The notes: generated by a model from the letters alone, not told the origin. DNA of 64,000 nucleotides from Apostichopus japonicus (GCF_037975245.1 NC_092569.1:24475168-24539167); one strand, 5' to 3'. Positions 11,420 through 24,500 are shown, counted from the first letter of the stretch. Program-made: numbers and translations.

Positions 11420-13310
11420 GACAGTGTTGGGTTAATTTTTGTCACCAGTGACTGAAAGGCAAAAAGCAATGCTAAGGTTCAAAGGTTCTGCAGTTGTCAT
11501 CCAGGATCGACAGGATTCCATCAAGGAAGCCATGCGTCATCTCTTCAACAGTGATATTTACACTCTTCTTGATTCTGATCCCACAGTTATTTTCTCCCAG
11601 CAGATAAAACAGACCATCACTGATATGTACCAGCGGAACCAGATCTCTAAGAAGGCTGTTTCTTTCCTTTCTCCCACAGACTGTAAGGCAGCCAGGTTTT
11701 ATTTCCTGCCCAAAATTCACAAGCCTGGTAACCCTGGTAGGCCTATCATCTCAGGCAATGGGTCCCCCACCGAGAAGATATCCTTCTTTGTGGACCACTT
11801 CATCAAACCTCTTGTTCCTCAGATTAATTCTTATATCCATGACACTCCAGATTTCCTCAGGAAACTTGAAGATACCAGAACCAAATCCCCAGTACAGCCA
11901 TCATCGGTACTTTCGACGTCACTTCTCTTTACACTAACATCCCACATGCTGAAGGTATCGCAGCCACGTGTGCAACCCTGTCTAAGAAGGTCCACCCTTG
12001 TCCACCCATCTCTGACATCAAAGTTCTCATGCAACAAGTTCTCACCAAAAACAAGTTCACGTTCATGGACAAGCATTGCCTTCAAAGACACGGGACTGCC
12101 ATGGGAACCAGGATGGCTCCTTCCTATGCATGCCTGTTTATGTCTAGCCTTGAAGAACGCATGCTCAGTACAGCTCCCTGCCGTCCCCTTATCTGGTGGC
12201 GCTACATTGATGACATCGTCTTCGTTTGGATGAGGATAGCCTGCTCACCTTCATCAATCACATCAATTCTTTCCACAGCATCATCAAATTCATCTCTGAT
12301 TACTCTCACCAACAGGTTAACTTTTTCGATGTGACTGTTCGCAAGGAACACGGTTCTCTCTCTACAGACTTATACACCAAGCCCACAGACACACACCAGT
12401 ATCCCCATTCTTCAAGCTGCCATCACCGTTACTGCAAGTCTGGAATTGCCTACAGTCAAGCACTTCGTCTTCGTCGCATTTGCTCTAACAATTCCTCTTT
12501 CATTCGCCATACAGATGCTTTGGAAAAACACCTTACTGCAACGGGCATAGTGCCAGAAGGGTGCGTGAAGCCATTCAGAGAGTCCGTTCCCTTTCCAGAT
12601 CATCTGCTTTGGCAGTGAAGGACAAAAAGGGACGAGATTGTCATCTATCTGATCTCTTGTAGAGTTTGCGGCATCCAGTATGTTGGCGAAACCAAAACCA
12701 CCATGAAGAAGCGATTCTACGGTCACAGATCCACAGTCAACACCATGAAGACTGAGACCCCAGTTGGAGAACATTTTAACCTTCCCAACCATACCATTAA
12801 CGACATGTCCCTACAGGGGATTGAATCCTTAGGTAGCCGCCCTGACCTAGTACGAATCAGCAGAGAGAGGTTCTGGATGCAACGCCGTCGCACCATTCAA
12901 CCTCATGGGCTGAACATTCAGGAAGGACATGACTAACTTTTCTTCTGTCCCCCCACTCCTTCTCCCCTTGTTCCCTCCCCCCCTTTTTTAACTCTTTCTC
13001 CCACAGCTCTCTTCCCCCTCCTTTTTTCTCCACACCTTTCTGTCTTTGTCTCTCTCCAGTTTATTCCCTACCCTGTCCCCTTAATCCTCTCTTTGTCCCT
13101 CCACTGTTTATCTCCTACCTCTTCTCTTTCCCTGTTGCTTTCTTCTCACCATCCATTGTCTACTTATAATCCTCTTTCATCTATCTCATTGTGTTCACTG
13201 TGCTCATTAACCTGTCTGTTTTCTGTGCGTGTTTTTGTCCCTTCTGTTACTGTACTTGTCATTCAGCCTCTGAAGAAGATTCTGCTAGGATCGAAACGTC
13301 AGGCCAACTT
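11420..13310 (+). mobile_element. Penelope-like element (RT plus GIY-YIG), degenerate
   Basis: Penelope-like retroelement. The reading begins near 11439 with an RT N-terminal region, then PKIHKPGNPGRPIISG (about 11709-11757), the A-box region FDVTSLYTN (near 11918, in another frame), RHGTAMGTRMAPSYA, the catalytic YIDDIVF (near 12206) and NFFDVTV. After a linker it ends in a GIY-YIG-type nuclease with GIQYVGET (near 12670) and a downstream Arg-rich block, stopping at about 12936. Lesions are a frameshift near 11890-11910, another near 12226-12235 and a stop at 12616-12618, so it is inactive. A CT-rich stretch (12940-13260) leads to a hammerhead ribozyme motif. RT copies RNA at a primed nick; GIY-YIG makes the nick in the known family. 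Confidence 0.9.
13262..13305 (+). ncRNA. Hammerhead ribozyme motif of the Penelope-like element
   Basis: The conserved core is visible in order: CTGAAGA (13270-13276, the CUGANGA box), a perfect or wobble hairpin GATTC-TGCTA-GGATC (stem-loop II), then GAAAC and the cleavage triplet GTC at 13298-13300. Stem I can form between GCCT just before the CUGA box and AGGC just after GTC. Stem III is nearly absent, built on the self-complementary ACGT, as in the minimal, possibly dimeric, hammerheads known from Penelope-like elements. It lies about 330 bp downstream of the element's ORF. The motif itself looks intact, although the protein is not. Confidence 0.8.
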
Positions 13311-13412
13311 ATTTTTACACATTATTTTACATGTTTGTTATATTATTCAGTATTATTGAAGCACGGTGAAGCATGGTGGGCTCCCCTCCCTTATTGCAAT
13401 TTCATTATTGTT

Positions 13413-13610
13413 TAATGCCTTGTTATGTTTAGGTTGTCCCCATGCATTTTATCTCTGCAATTTAAGATTTTAAAAATGTTTACATGTTAGTTTGATTACC
13501 CCCCCCCCCCATTTTTTAATGTCTTATTATGTTTAGTTTGTCCCGGTGCATTTTATCTCTGCAATTTGGGGGTTAAAATGTTTACATATTAGTTTTATTA
13601 TTCAATATTA
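13413..13610. repeat. Two-copy tandem repeat of about 104 bp with poly-C
   Basis: The text from about 13413 ('taatgccttgttatgtttag') recurs from about 13517 with small changes, and a third weaker piece lies near 13930. Poly-C runs separate the copies (13500-13510, 13900-13912). It follows the ribozyme directly and may be part of the Penelope-like element's terminal region or an unrelated minisatellite. Confidence 0.7.
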
Positions 13611-14989
13611 TTTAAGCATGGTGGGTTACCCCACCCTTATTTCAATTTGTTTTGTTTGTTTTTCAATGGAGGGTACCTACATGTAAAAGTGTGTTTTCTT
13701 TGCAACTGTTTAAGAAAAAGAAATGTTTTATCCCCCTGAACTTTTATGCGAGCCTCAGTCTCATCCCAGAAGGATGGATGGTTGAGCCCCACCCAATAAG
13801 GAAGATATGTAGGTCTATTATTAAATTCGTCTTTTAGAGTACAGCTATGGTCAACTAACATTTGGGGGCCAAATAGTGAGCTATAAGCCCATGCCCCACC
13901 CCCCCCCCCCCCACCCCACACGCCATTTTTTTAAGTCTTGTTATGTTTAGGAATTTTACCCGTGCAATTAAAAACATATTTTTTTCACTGTGAATAAAAT
14001 ATATCGTTCCATCCAATTCCTGGCTCCACTCTCAGATTTATGTCAGCATTTTGTATTTAAAATTCATGAAGTTTTGTTTGAACAGTTGTTGGCAATAAAC
14101 AATGGTTTTCCATCAATAGAAGGAAAATACATTCCTCTATTTTGATGTAATTAATAGCTGTGTTTTGGGGGAAATCTGAAGTTTCCCTCACTATAGGGTA
14201 AGGTAGAGTTTACCCTGCTTTTACGGATTCAACTTCTGTTGCCACCACTTTTTGGGGTAACCTAAATTTACCTCTTAAGGTGGTGAAATGTTTCCCTTTC
14301 TTTAAGAGAAATGTGAATGTTCCTTCATAAGAGAAATACCTCCATGTTACCTAGTGTGGAAAATCTGAGATCACACCACAAAATGGTGGCAGCCTAGTTG
14401 AACCCACTATTTGATAACATATTTTTTGTACAGTGTACGTAGTACCATAAGCTATTATCCAACCAGTTTTATTATGATTAACAAAACACGTCGCTTGTCA
14501 ACCACACAAATATGATCAAGAGAAGCTTGACAGTATATTTTTATTATTTGTGACCAGACTTAGACAATACAGAGGAACTTTGCCGAAGAAAACTGGATTG
14601 CCAAGAAAAGACATTAAACCTGAGAAAAATCACCTTCCGCCAGCCTGCCATGTTTCGTTCCGTGTCATACTATTGGTAAGCCTACCGAAGTTAAACTGTG
14701 CTGCTGTCATGCACAAGAGCGTTTTTTTGTAATCGAGTGTCAGTGTTGTTCAATAACTAGCACGATAAAGACACACGCTTCATGTAGCCAATGTATTGGC
14801 AATCAGGTTTATGCATAGTTGTTGTGGTATAATTTTTGTATCGCTTGGTTTTTAGACTACTGTGTTATTCTTTCATAAAAGTAAGCCAGCCCAAGTTATG
14901 CGTGCGTGGCAACTTACATTCCCATATTTCGTTGATTGTGTAGGTAATAACGTTAGCCTAGCCAAGGTCCTAACAGTACAAAATTGCAT

Positions 14990-15722
14990 AGCCAATGCAA
15001 TGACGAGCCTAGACCTAGTCAAAAATATCACAGAACTGGGTATTCTAAAAGACTTTGTTGGTGTGTTGACCAGCATACACGTAGTACGCTGTACAACGCT
15101 CTTATTGTACCCCACAGTGATTATTGTTCTGTCGTCTGGACTACGGCGACGAACAAACTGTTTGACCGGGATCACGTTCTCCAAAATTGTGCAGCTAGAT
15201 TAGTCCTTGGATGTGGGTCTCAGGATGTGCATGTTACAGATATTTTAGCTGTATTGAAGTGGCTAAATGTCCGACATCGTGCTTTATATTTTAGGAATAT
15301 TCTTATGTACAGATGCGTCCACGGCCTGGCCCCAGATTACCTTACTGATAATACTATTCTACTGAGAGATAGCCATTCTTACAGAACTAGATCTACCTGC
15401 TCTAATAATATTTTAATTGCTCCTGTTAGATCTGGGAATGGTAAAAGGTTAAAGGTCCTTTACATTTTCTGGAGGCAGGTCGTGGAACAGTCTTCCCACA
15501 AATTTGAAATGCTTTGCCAAATGTTAATAATTTAAAACGCAATATGAAAACTTATATATTTTATTTAGATGTCTGATATTTGTTTGTCTATATTTTTGCC
15601 GTCCTTTGTGTGCGTTTGGCTGTTTACCGTTTTCTCCTGCATATTATTGTATATGTATTATTTAGATGGCTCCTCTGAGCAGGACTAACCTCATTAAAGA
15701 TGGAAATAATAAAATTTAAAAA
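14990..15722 (+). mobile_element. CR1-type LINE 3' end (RT C-terminal region)
   Basis: 5'-truncated LINE. The frame at 14984-15535 shows the C-terminal signature of CR1/Jockey-type ORF2: LYNALIVPHSDYCSVVW, LQNCAARLVLG, HVTDIL..LKWLNVRHR and HGLAPDYLTD, followed by a Ser/Arg-rich strand region. An indel disrupts the last part around GNGKR. The 3' end has a short U-rich trailer and a terminal GGAAATAATAAAAT motif, typical of this group, instead of a long poly-A. No RT core or endonuclease is present, so it is a dead-on-arrival copy. Confidence 0.85.
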
Positions 15723-17800
15723 CAATATGATAGGAATATTGTAAAGTTAGTCAAATGATTAAACATAGCGATTTTGGTGTAACGCCACAATGATTTTGAG
15801 TAATTTAGGTGATATTTGCTTGGTTTGACTGTAATAACATTACTGCAAGTTCCAAAAATCGTGCATTATTGTTAACTTGTATATGCAGTAAGGTCTGTCT
15901 CACATTAAGGGCTTGATTCAACCAGTAAAACCAAGTGTAAAGAAATTTGAAGAATGAGTCAGTGCGCTTAAAACACACATTTTTCCCCTGAGCGATAAAT
16001 AATAATGGTTACCATGGAACTTAAAGTTAATAATCAATGACTTGTCAAAATCCTAACACTCACAAAACAAACACATACAGACATCGATTACTTAGACACA
16101 AACGTCCATACAAAGTGTTTTCAATTTAAGTTCAATGAGGTGTAACTGAACTAAATTCCACTGAAGTTAACAAAAGATATTTACAAATCAAACGGTTTTC
16201 ACATCAGTGACCTCACAAGGCTCTAAACACCTTTATTCTCGTGCATTGGCCAGGCATTTCATATACATCACTTTGTAAGAATTCCCATATACCAATGCAC
16301 TGATTTTTATAGTCCAAGGTTAAAGATATACATTGCCTTGAAACAAACGCCAAGGGCTTTCAGGAGAGATGTTTGACTTAACGTCTTCTGTTAAATTATC
16401 ACGAAAGGTTGTTGTGGAGAGATCCGTGTCCCTCCTATAAAGAGAACGCACGGCTGTGCAGGATGAATGTTCATGCTTGCTAGGTAATGTTCCAAACTGA
16501 TTCTCTCCCAGAGTAAAATGAAAATATAGTTAGATACTATATTAGCCAATGTAGATGTACGAATTCAATTTGCCCCTAAAGTATCACATTTGTTCATTGA
16601 ATAAGATAACCCCTCCACTACACCGCCCCCTTCAACCAGGGACAACCAAAATTCAAGTTAGATTCCTCTAGCATGGAGTATATTGGAGGTTATGTTTTGT
16701 GGGGGAGTTACAATGGTGATGAACACCCGAAACCCATAGCTGTACAGTAACTACTGTCCATGTCCTGTAACATATGTTACCGTGTTACGAAAAGTAGCAA
16801 TTACTGATGCACGGTTGTGGGACTTGAACAGTAGTTTCAGTAGCAACATTTAGTGTGAGTTAAGTAATACGATTAAAAAATGAGTCGTATTTAGTCGTTT
16901 TATGCTATAAGTAGACCTATTGATATGCCCGAACATGGCCTTTATTCGCTCTCGGCATGACGAATTGGCGTAATATAAAGAGAGGTGTGAACTAGAATCC
17001 AGCGGAACCGTACATCCTTTAATTCATCTCATAGACATTGTCATCTTCTAACTCCTTGTCCTTCGCGCAGTTCTCGCACAGTTGTCGGGCATGAAAAATA
17101 GCTGCAGTTCCAGCTAGGAGTATCAGCTGTAATTAAATATCAATGGTTATGTAAAATGTGCAGGGAAGCACATATATTCCTCTTTACAGACAGTTCCTGG
17201 ACCAGTATGTAATTGTTGAAAGTTTATCCAATATCATCATAATAAATTTAAAGGAGCATATTCATGTTTGGTTTATATGAAGTGAAACATCATTATTCCA
17301 TCCGATGACATTGGACATATGCACTGATAAGGAAACATCCAATGCAGAAACTTTGCTCTGGTGTAGCTAATTAATACATATTCTACATATGAAACATGTT
17401 GTAAAGTGTAATTTAAATTTGATGGTACTGACAGAGGAGTTATCCATCACACATCAGTTATCCATTGTTAGTAGAGTTTGCACTAAAACATTAATGCAAG
17501 ATTGACTGAACTTGCACAGTTATACACGATACTGGTCTACGTATCCTCATCATTTACGTATCCTCACGTATCCTCTACGTATCCTCATACGTATTTCATA
17601 ATTTTCTGTATCATATACACCAACTGATTGGTGCTTTTGACGGGAATTTGCTAGAAGACTACCCTCACAGTGTCTTGCACCATTAATTTATCATTTCCGG
17701 ATACTATAAGGAATTTATAAATTGTTTAAATTTTGCAACGACGCCTTGCGGCGTTCGTCTGTCTGACGGTTCATTGAAATAGGCTCGACAAAACATTAAA
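15723..17800. other. Intergenic stretch, no gene recognised
   Basis: No protein-like frame or RNA gene is seen. A small TACGTATCCTC tandem repeat lies at 17536-17595. The stretch from about 17690 may already be the 5' UTR of the following LINE. Confidence 0.5.
17536..17595. repeat. Short tandem repeat, TACGTATCCTC unit
   Basis: Four to five imperfect copies of TACGTATCCTC with short spacers. No function is evident. Confidence 0.8.
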
Positions 17801-17862
17801 GGATGGGTGAATTAAAGGAGTGTAGTGTGAGAGTTATGGACGATTAATATGAAGTCAAGGAT

Positions 17863-18609
17863 GTGCTGAAATCAATCATTAACGATATTGGGAACGGCAA
17901 GATACTGAGCTGTGTGAAGTCATCTGGAAACTGGATAATAACTTTACGAAACAAGGATGGTGCAGATCTATTAATAGAGACAGGTATTGTAATGAACGAC
18001 ATCACTTGCAACGTCTATGGAGTGTCAAGGTCATTGTTAACTGTGAGTTTATTTGGTGTTCCCTCCTACATTGACGACGATGAACTCTCAGAAAAACTAC
18101 TCGAATTTGGCTGTAAACTTAAAGGGAAATGGCACCACAACACATACCCGGAATATCCCAATATTGAAAATGGGATTCGCTACATACGACTGGAACTACC
18201 AACCGTATATAAAAGTCTACCAAACGCAATGACACTGAATGGAGTACATATGAGACTAAAGCATAATGGACAAACCAGGGTATGTAATTTATGCTTGGAA
18301 AATGACCATATTATGCGGAATTGCCCCAAATGTGTATGCAGGGAATGTAATTCACAAGGTAATTGGGAAGCGAAATGTCCACAAGTAAGATGCTTTAAAT
18401 GTAACGATCTAGGACACAAAAGTTTTAATTGTCCACAAGCCGGAGATGCCAACAATGATCACCATGGTAACGGTGACTCAGCAACAGGCAGAGACACTGT
18501 AAGCCCACCTAAGCATGCCAACGTCCAACACAAAGACCAAGCAAAAGATGAAGCCATGGACCAGTTATCCCAAAACGAAAGGCAGCGCCTTAGAGACCAG
18601 CGAGACTAA
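17863..18609 (+). CDS. LINE ORF1 with CCHC zinc knuckles
   Basis: Gag-like nucleic-acid-binding protein of a non-LTR retrotransposon, expected to coat element RNA. The N-terminal half (about residues 1-140) looks like the RRM-like region of such ORF1 proteins. Residues about 145-195 hold three knuckles: CNLCLENDHIMRNC and CFKCNDLGHKSFNC are proper C-X2-C-X4-H-X4-C, while the middle CRECNSQGNWEAKC has Asn in place of His. The C-terminal tail is charged and low in complexity. The true start may lie upstream, since translation is open before the first Met at 17863. The CR1/Jockey-type endonuclease frame follows at 18913, so the two probably belong to one element. The frame ends at TAA/TAG-rich DNA after 18609. 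Confidence 0.75.
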   Translation: MLKSIINDIGNGKILSCVKSSGNWIITLRNKDGADLLIETGIVMNDITCNVYGVSRSLLTVSLFGVPSYIDDDELSEKLLEFGCKLKGKWHHNTYPEYPNIENGIRYIRLELPTVYKSLPNAMTLNGVHMRLKHNGQTRVCNLCLENDHIMRNCPKCVCRECNSQGNWEAKCPQVRCFKCNDLGHKSFNCPQAGDANNDHHGNGDSATGRDTVSPPKHANVQHKDQAKDEAMDQLSQNERQRLRDQRD

Positions 18610-18912
18610 AAAGAAGCAAAACGAGAATACAAAGACACCTTAACGGGATGAACAAAGACCCACCAAACCAACCAAAGAGGATACTGAAAATACAAAAGCA
18701 ACTAGAGGAAACAAAGCGACCGAAGCCACTAACTCCACCGGTAACAAACAACGTCAGATGAACCAACCACGGAATTACCTCAACAACTGAAACGAAAAAT
18801 GTCTTATGACGAAGGTGAATTTAGAACTGTTAGACTGAAGAGAAAGTCATTCATTCCAAATCTGCGAAAAGCCAGGAACTCGCAACCTCGCTAAATAATC
18901 GATATTAATTTA

Positions 18913-20214
18913 ATGGATGATGTTTGTGAGGACTCAAATGATATCAGTGTTCTTTGTGAGTATTTTGACGTAGATTCTTATTACAGGTTACCTCCAAATA
19001 ATTGCCTATCTATGTTCCATTTAAACAGTCGCAGTCTGAACAATAATTTCAACGAAATAAATACCTTTATTTCACTACTAAAGAATGAATTCTCTGTACT
19101 TGGCTTCACCGAAACGTGGCTAAGTGACCACCCATCACCTCTTATTCATATGAAAAATTACAAAATTATAGAAAAACATCGTGTTAATAGAAGGGGTGGC
19201 GGTGTCTGCTTATATGCGCACAATGGTTTAAACTTTAAACACCAACCAGATCTATCAACATTTAACGATATCATAGAATCCTTATTTATTGAGGCAAACT
19301 TGCCAATTTCTAAAGAGAAAATAATTATTGGTATTGTTTATAGACCTCCACATGGTTCTTTAGAACAATTTTATTACAACATGCAAAATATTCGTACTAC
19401 CATTAATCAGCTAAACTGTACTTCCTATATTATGGGGGATTTTAATATTGATTTGTTAGATGAAAACAAATCACCAGAGTTTCTAAATAACCTTTACTCA
19501 AATGTTTTCTATCCTACAATATCAAGACCAACCTGAGTGAACAGTACCTCTTCAACTTTGATTGACAGTATTATAACTAATAGTAATTCTTAACTTTCAT
19601 CAGGCATTTTTGTAACTGATATCACTGATCACTTTCCAGTGTTTGTCAATGCCCTCGAGACTAATCGCCGACAAATTAATCCCATTTATGCACGTAATTA
19701 CAGTGATAATTATATAAAACTTTTCACTTCTGAAATTGGGGAAACTACGTGGGACAATGTCCTAAACGAAACAGATGTTAATATTGCTTATAATACATTT
19801 TACTATTATTTCAATACTACGTATAATAGTTGCTTTCCTACTCAAGTGTTCAATCCAAAAAAGAAACGTACTAATAAAAACACCTCTGGATCACTAAGGG
19901 CATTTTAAAATCAATCAAAAGGAAGAACATATTATTTAGACGTTATTTGAAGAATCCTACTGAACAAACTAAGTCTATTTACAAAATGTACAGTAATAAA
20001 TTAAACCACGTTATACAATATTCCAAACGATTATACTTTTACGATAAATTCAAGCAGAGTAGATACAACGTAAACAGTAATTGGAGTACAGTTAATGAAA
20101 TTCTCAATAAAAACGGTAAAGACATACCATATCCAGCAACATTTAAAAAGGATGATTGCAAAATTAGCAATGATAATGACATCGCTAGCAACTTTAACAA
20201 ATACTTTGTAAATC
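18913..20214 (+). mobile_element. CR1/Jockey-type LINE ORF2, 5' half (endonuclease)
   Basis: The APE-type endonuclease is clear: MFHLNSRSL, FTETWLSD, RRGGGVCLY, GIVYRPPHG, MGDFNIDLL and SDHFPVF-like text across a break near 19536-19640. In-frame stops at 19536 and around 19590, and another break near 19908, make it a pseudogene. The linker before RT (SNFNKYFVN) runs up to 20214, where a second LINE has inserted. The RT half resumes at 26134. The endonuclease nicks target DNA in the known family. Lineage within the CR1/Jockey superfamily cannot be settled by eye. Confidence 0.85.
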
Positions 20215-20457
20215 TTAATATTATTGATTGATGCTATGTTGGCCTAAGTACACCGAGCGCCAAAGGGCTCTTGATATTATTTAAGTTTTTGAGGAATTTT
20301 CCAAAGAATTACCGGTCTATCTGTTCGCAAATACAACGATCTATCAGCCATACAATGAGTCAGGGCGAAAAAAAGACCAAGAGGTAGGCCCCCGGGCAGC
20401 CAAAAGAAGAAAAAGGATTCCGACAGCCAACGCCCAGACCTAAGCTCTAACCTAACC

Positions 20458-21153
20458 TTGGGCCTATGCTCCAGCTTACCACGTTCAGATGACCCACCTG
20501 CCAGTGTCAACGATAATAATGGAGACACTACCGGTACTCCTTCTGATAATTTGAACTCTGCGATAGAAAGAATTTTCCGTGAATTGAATACTATTCGCTC
20601 TGAATTCCAACGTGCCTTCGAGACTCAGGAAGCCGCACTGAACGATTTAAAGGAGCAAAACGTCGATTTGCGAAAAACATGTGAGCGCTTCGAAGCCAGA
20701 ATCACTGATCTGGAGGCTTCAAAGGATCTTCAAGCGACACTTTTAAACAAGCAGGAACGTTTCATCGGTAGAAACAATGTTAGAATCGTGGGGATCAAAA
20801 CGGAAAACTCCGAGGATTGCATTAAAATCGTTAAAGATGTTCTCTCCAAAGTCGGGATTCCTGATTGTCGTATTGAACGAGCCCATCAAGACGGTAGGGT
20901 TGTCACCGGGAGAGACAGACATATTTTGGCAAAGCTCTCTTTCTACCAGGACAAATTAACCGCGAGGAGAAACCAGAGACATGCACTACAAAATGAGGAT
21001 TATTTTATAATCGATGACTTAACTCGAGATGATCTGGAGGAGAAAAGGAAGTGGCAAAAGAAGGTGTCAGAACTGTATCAGTCAGGTACAAAATTACATT
21101 TTTCTGGAGACCGCTGGCGTTTGTCCAATGGCAAGCTATATAACTTTCATTAA
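20458..21153 (+). CDS. L1-like ORF1 protein (coiled coil plus RRM-type core)
   Basis: Structural RNA-binding protein of the nested LINE. Residues about 30-100 form a coiled coil with Leu/Ile heptads (ERIFRELNTIRSEFQ onward). Residues about 100-165 look like the RRM of L1 ORF1p (RNNVRIVGI, then ERAHQDGR). A basic C-terminal domain follows, with LAKLSFYQDKLTARR and LHFSGDRWRLSNGKLY. This matches the order of L1 ORF1p/transposase-22 proteins. The start at 20458 is probably not native: an upstream ATG at 20354 opens a Lys/Arg-rich leader that runs into a stop at about 20384 and would need one frameshift to join. So the leader is damaged while the core is open. Confidence 0.8.
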   Translation: MGLCSSLPRSDDPPASVNDNNGDTTGTPSDNLNSAIERIFRELNTIRSEFQRAFETQEAALNDLKEQNVDLRKTCERFEARITDLEASKDLQATLLNKQERFIGRNNVRIVGIKTENSEDCIKIVKDVLSKVGIPDCRIERAHQDGRVVTGRDRHILAKLSFYQDKLTARRNQRHALQNEDYFIIDDLTRDDLEEKRKWQKKVSELYQSGTKLHFSGDRWRLSNGKLYNFH

Positions 21154-21540
21154 TTTGGTGCCTGTGGTTATTCTCGTTGTCATTACTGCGGACATCGTAC
21201 TTGTGAACTTTCCTTTAAAATGCCTGTTTATTGTAGTCTGGAAAATTATTTACATATTCTATTCGGCCCTACTAGTGTCCAGTAATCATCCGATACTTAC
21301 GCGAATGTGGCGTATTTTTTCAACCGGACTGAGACATTACATCGTACATATCTCACGATGTTTTTGCGATTTATCCGATTGGATTGACTTTATTTTACCT
21401 TATTTTTTTAACTCCATACGAAATTGTTTACATATACATAACCCATTATTTATCTTTACGGAAACGGTATACACTTTTTACGTTACATATTGTACTGTGC
21501 TTGATATACTAGTACTGGATAAGGCTGATTGTTTATATAC

Positions 21541-24500
21541 ATCTCAATGGAAACGAATCTAAAACTTACTCTTTCAACGCCAGGGGACTTCGACAAACAA
21601 AGAAAAGGAGACAATTATTCGCATACCTTCACAGACGCAATGCTGATATAGTCATGCTTCAGGAAACACATAGCTCTTTATCGGATTTTAAATACTGGCA
21701 GAATGAATGGGGTGGACGTATTGTTTTTTTTTTCTCACGGTTCAACAACTAGTCGAGGTGTATGTATACTATTGAATCCCCGCTTAACCTTTAAAGTTCT
21801 GAAGGAGGCACCCGATGCACTCGGAAGATTAGTAATACTTGACATTCAAACCCATCAACGTATATACACAATCGCCAGTATTTATGCTTAAAATATTGAC
21901 ACACCTATGTTTTTCACCAGCATATCGAATGTTTTAAATAATTTTCAGGGTGATACCATTATCTGTGGAGGAGATCTTAACTTTGTTTTTAACCTAGACC
22001 TGGACAAAATTGGCGGAAACAAAAGAACTAATTTCAAAGCGCGAGAAAAATGCCTAGAGTTAATGGATTTACATAACCTTATTGATATCTGGAGAGAACG
22101 AAATCCTTTTGTTAAAAACTATACATGGAACTCCAATGTAACACCAGGTATACACTGCAGGCTGGACTACTTCCTTATATCAAGACCGGAAAGTTATGCA
22201 GTTACTGATAATTGTTTTCTCCCCTGGCATTCAATCCGATCATTCATTTAATCGTCTATCAATCTCCACCCAATTAGTTAGCAGAGGCCCAGGCTATTGG
22301 AAACTAAACAACTCGCTTCTGTATGACCAAATCTATATTGATCTCATCAATGAACTAATTCGTAATGGGCTAGAGAAGGATACTGAACAGGACCCTACAC
22401 GGAGATGGGAGATGTTAAAGTTTAACATTCGTAAGACTAGCATGACTTTCACGAAAAATCGGGCCAATGAGAGACGGGCAAAAGAACATAATCTTATTAA
22501 TAAAATTGCCGAGCTTGAACAACATTTATATCTGGAGGAATCAGTAAATGTACGTAATGTATTTAAGGAAGCCCACAACGAACTTATGTTACTTTATGAT
22601 TATAAGCTCTGAGGTATCATCATCAGGTCTCGTGCACGTTGGGTGGAAGAAGGAGAAAAAAAAACTCAAAATATTTTTTAAATTTAGAAAGAAGGAACAA
22701 ATCACATAATTCGATTCAACGACTTGAGAAAAGTAACGGTAGTAGTGCAACGGACAAGGACGGTATTCTCGAGGAGATGAAGAATTTTTATAAGGAGCTC
22801 TACAGCTCAGATGGATGCATTCCCGATCCTTTCTTCAACGGGCTACCAGACCAAAATATCGATGTACAGTCTTGTGACGGTGTCCTTACTCTAGATGAGT
22901 GCTACCAAGCTCTATCAGCAATGCATAACGACAAAGCCCCAGGCAGTGACGGACTATCTGTGAACTTTTACAAAACTTTTTGGCCTTTAATAGGGTAATT
23001 GGTAATAGATTCGTTAAATTATGGGTATGATAAACGGGAGCCTGGCGGCGGAACAGTCAAGAGGCATTGTGACATTAATTTTAAAACCTGAGAAGAGTCC
23101 TGCCATTTTACAAAATTATCGGCTCATCACACTCCTGAATACTGACTATAAAATTGGCGCGAAAGCGATAGCTCCTAGATTAAAATTTGTTATCCATAAT
23201 ATCATTGGTCCTCAGCAGACCGGTTTTTTGAAAAATAGATTTATTGAGGAAAACATTAGATTTGTCTTAGACTTAATAGAGTATTGCTCTCATCACGAAA
23301 TCCCAGGGTTTTTGTTTCTTGTAGATTTCGAAAAAGCCTTTGATAAGTTAGAATGGTCGTTCGTTAAAACAACTCTTTCATATTTCAACTTTGGTATAAG
23401 TTTTGAAAAATGGATAGATGTTTTTTATAGTAACTGTCATATTTTGTAACAATGGTTATTTGACGGGTTTCTTTCCACTTCAACGGGGAGTCCGTCAGGG
23501 ATGCCCATTAAGCCCATATTTATTTATCTTGGTGGCCGAGGTATTTGCCATAAAAGTACAGAATAATGAGATTATTAAGGGTATTAGAATAAGTAACACA
23601 GAAGTAAAAATTATGCAATATGCCGACGACACCACACTTTTTCTTGATGGCAGTGTGACCACGATTACGGAGATGATTCGTATTTTTAAACAGTTAAAAG
23701 AAGTTTCAGGTTTGTCTATGAATATGTTCAAGTTTATTCTTTTTCCACTGGGCCCATTTAGTAATCATATTCCAGCTGCATTATATGACTTTAATATAAC
23801 TATTACGCATGGACCAGTTCAGATGCTTGGGATCACTTTAACGGATGATGGCAATAATCTGTTCCGGCTGAATTATCAACCGAAACTTTCTAGACTGAAG
23901 AATACCTTGAGTTTATGGTCATCTAGAGATTTGACCCCTATAGGGCGTAATATCATTGTGAAAACATTTGCTCCGTCGCAACTCGTTTTCCTCTTTATGG
24001 TGTTGCCAAATCCACCGAATAGTTTCGTAAAGGATTAAGAAAGTATTATATTCGATTTTATATGGGCGGGAAACCCCAATAAAGTAAAGAGGCTGGTCAT
24101 GATTAATACTATTGGCAACGGAGGATTAAAAGTTACACACATCATCAGTTTTATAAACAGTTAAAAGTGTACCTGGATTAGGCGATATACAAATGATATA
24201 AACGGTACTCGGAAAATGTTTTTTGATATGTATTTGAAGCCGTTTGGGAAACAGTTTATTTTTCATTGTAACTGTGCTAAGAATGATGTGAATAGTATAA
24301 GAAATTCTTTCATTCGTCAAATAGTCTATGCCTGGTGTGATATTTCATACTCTACTAAAACAGACAATTTCGGTAACCAAGTCATTTGGAACAATTCTCA
24401 TATTCGTATCGACAACAAAATTGTTATGAATCACATTTTAATGGATAGAATTGTAATTTATAGTAGTGACCTGTTTGATGAGCATAATAAGCCGCTAACT

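Noticed and set aside
13637-13921. Minus-strand Gly-rich 94-residue frame
   Set aside because: Its start is a poly-C/poly-G run and there is no similarity to known proteins.
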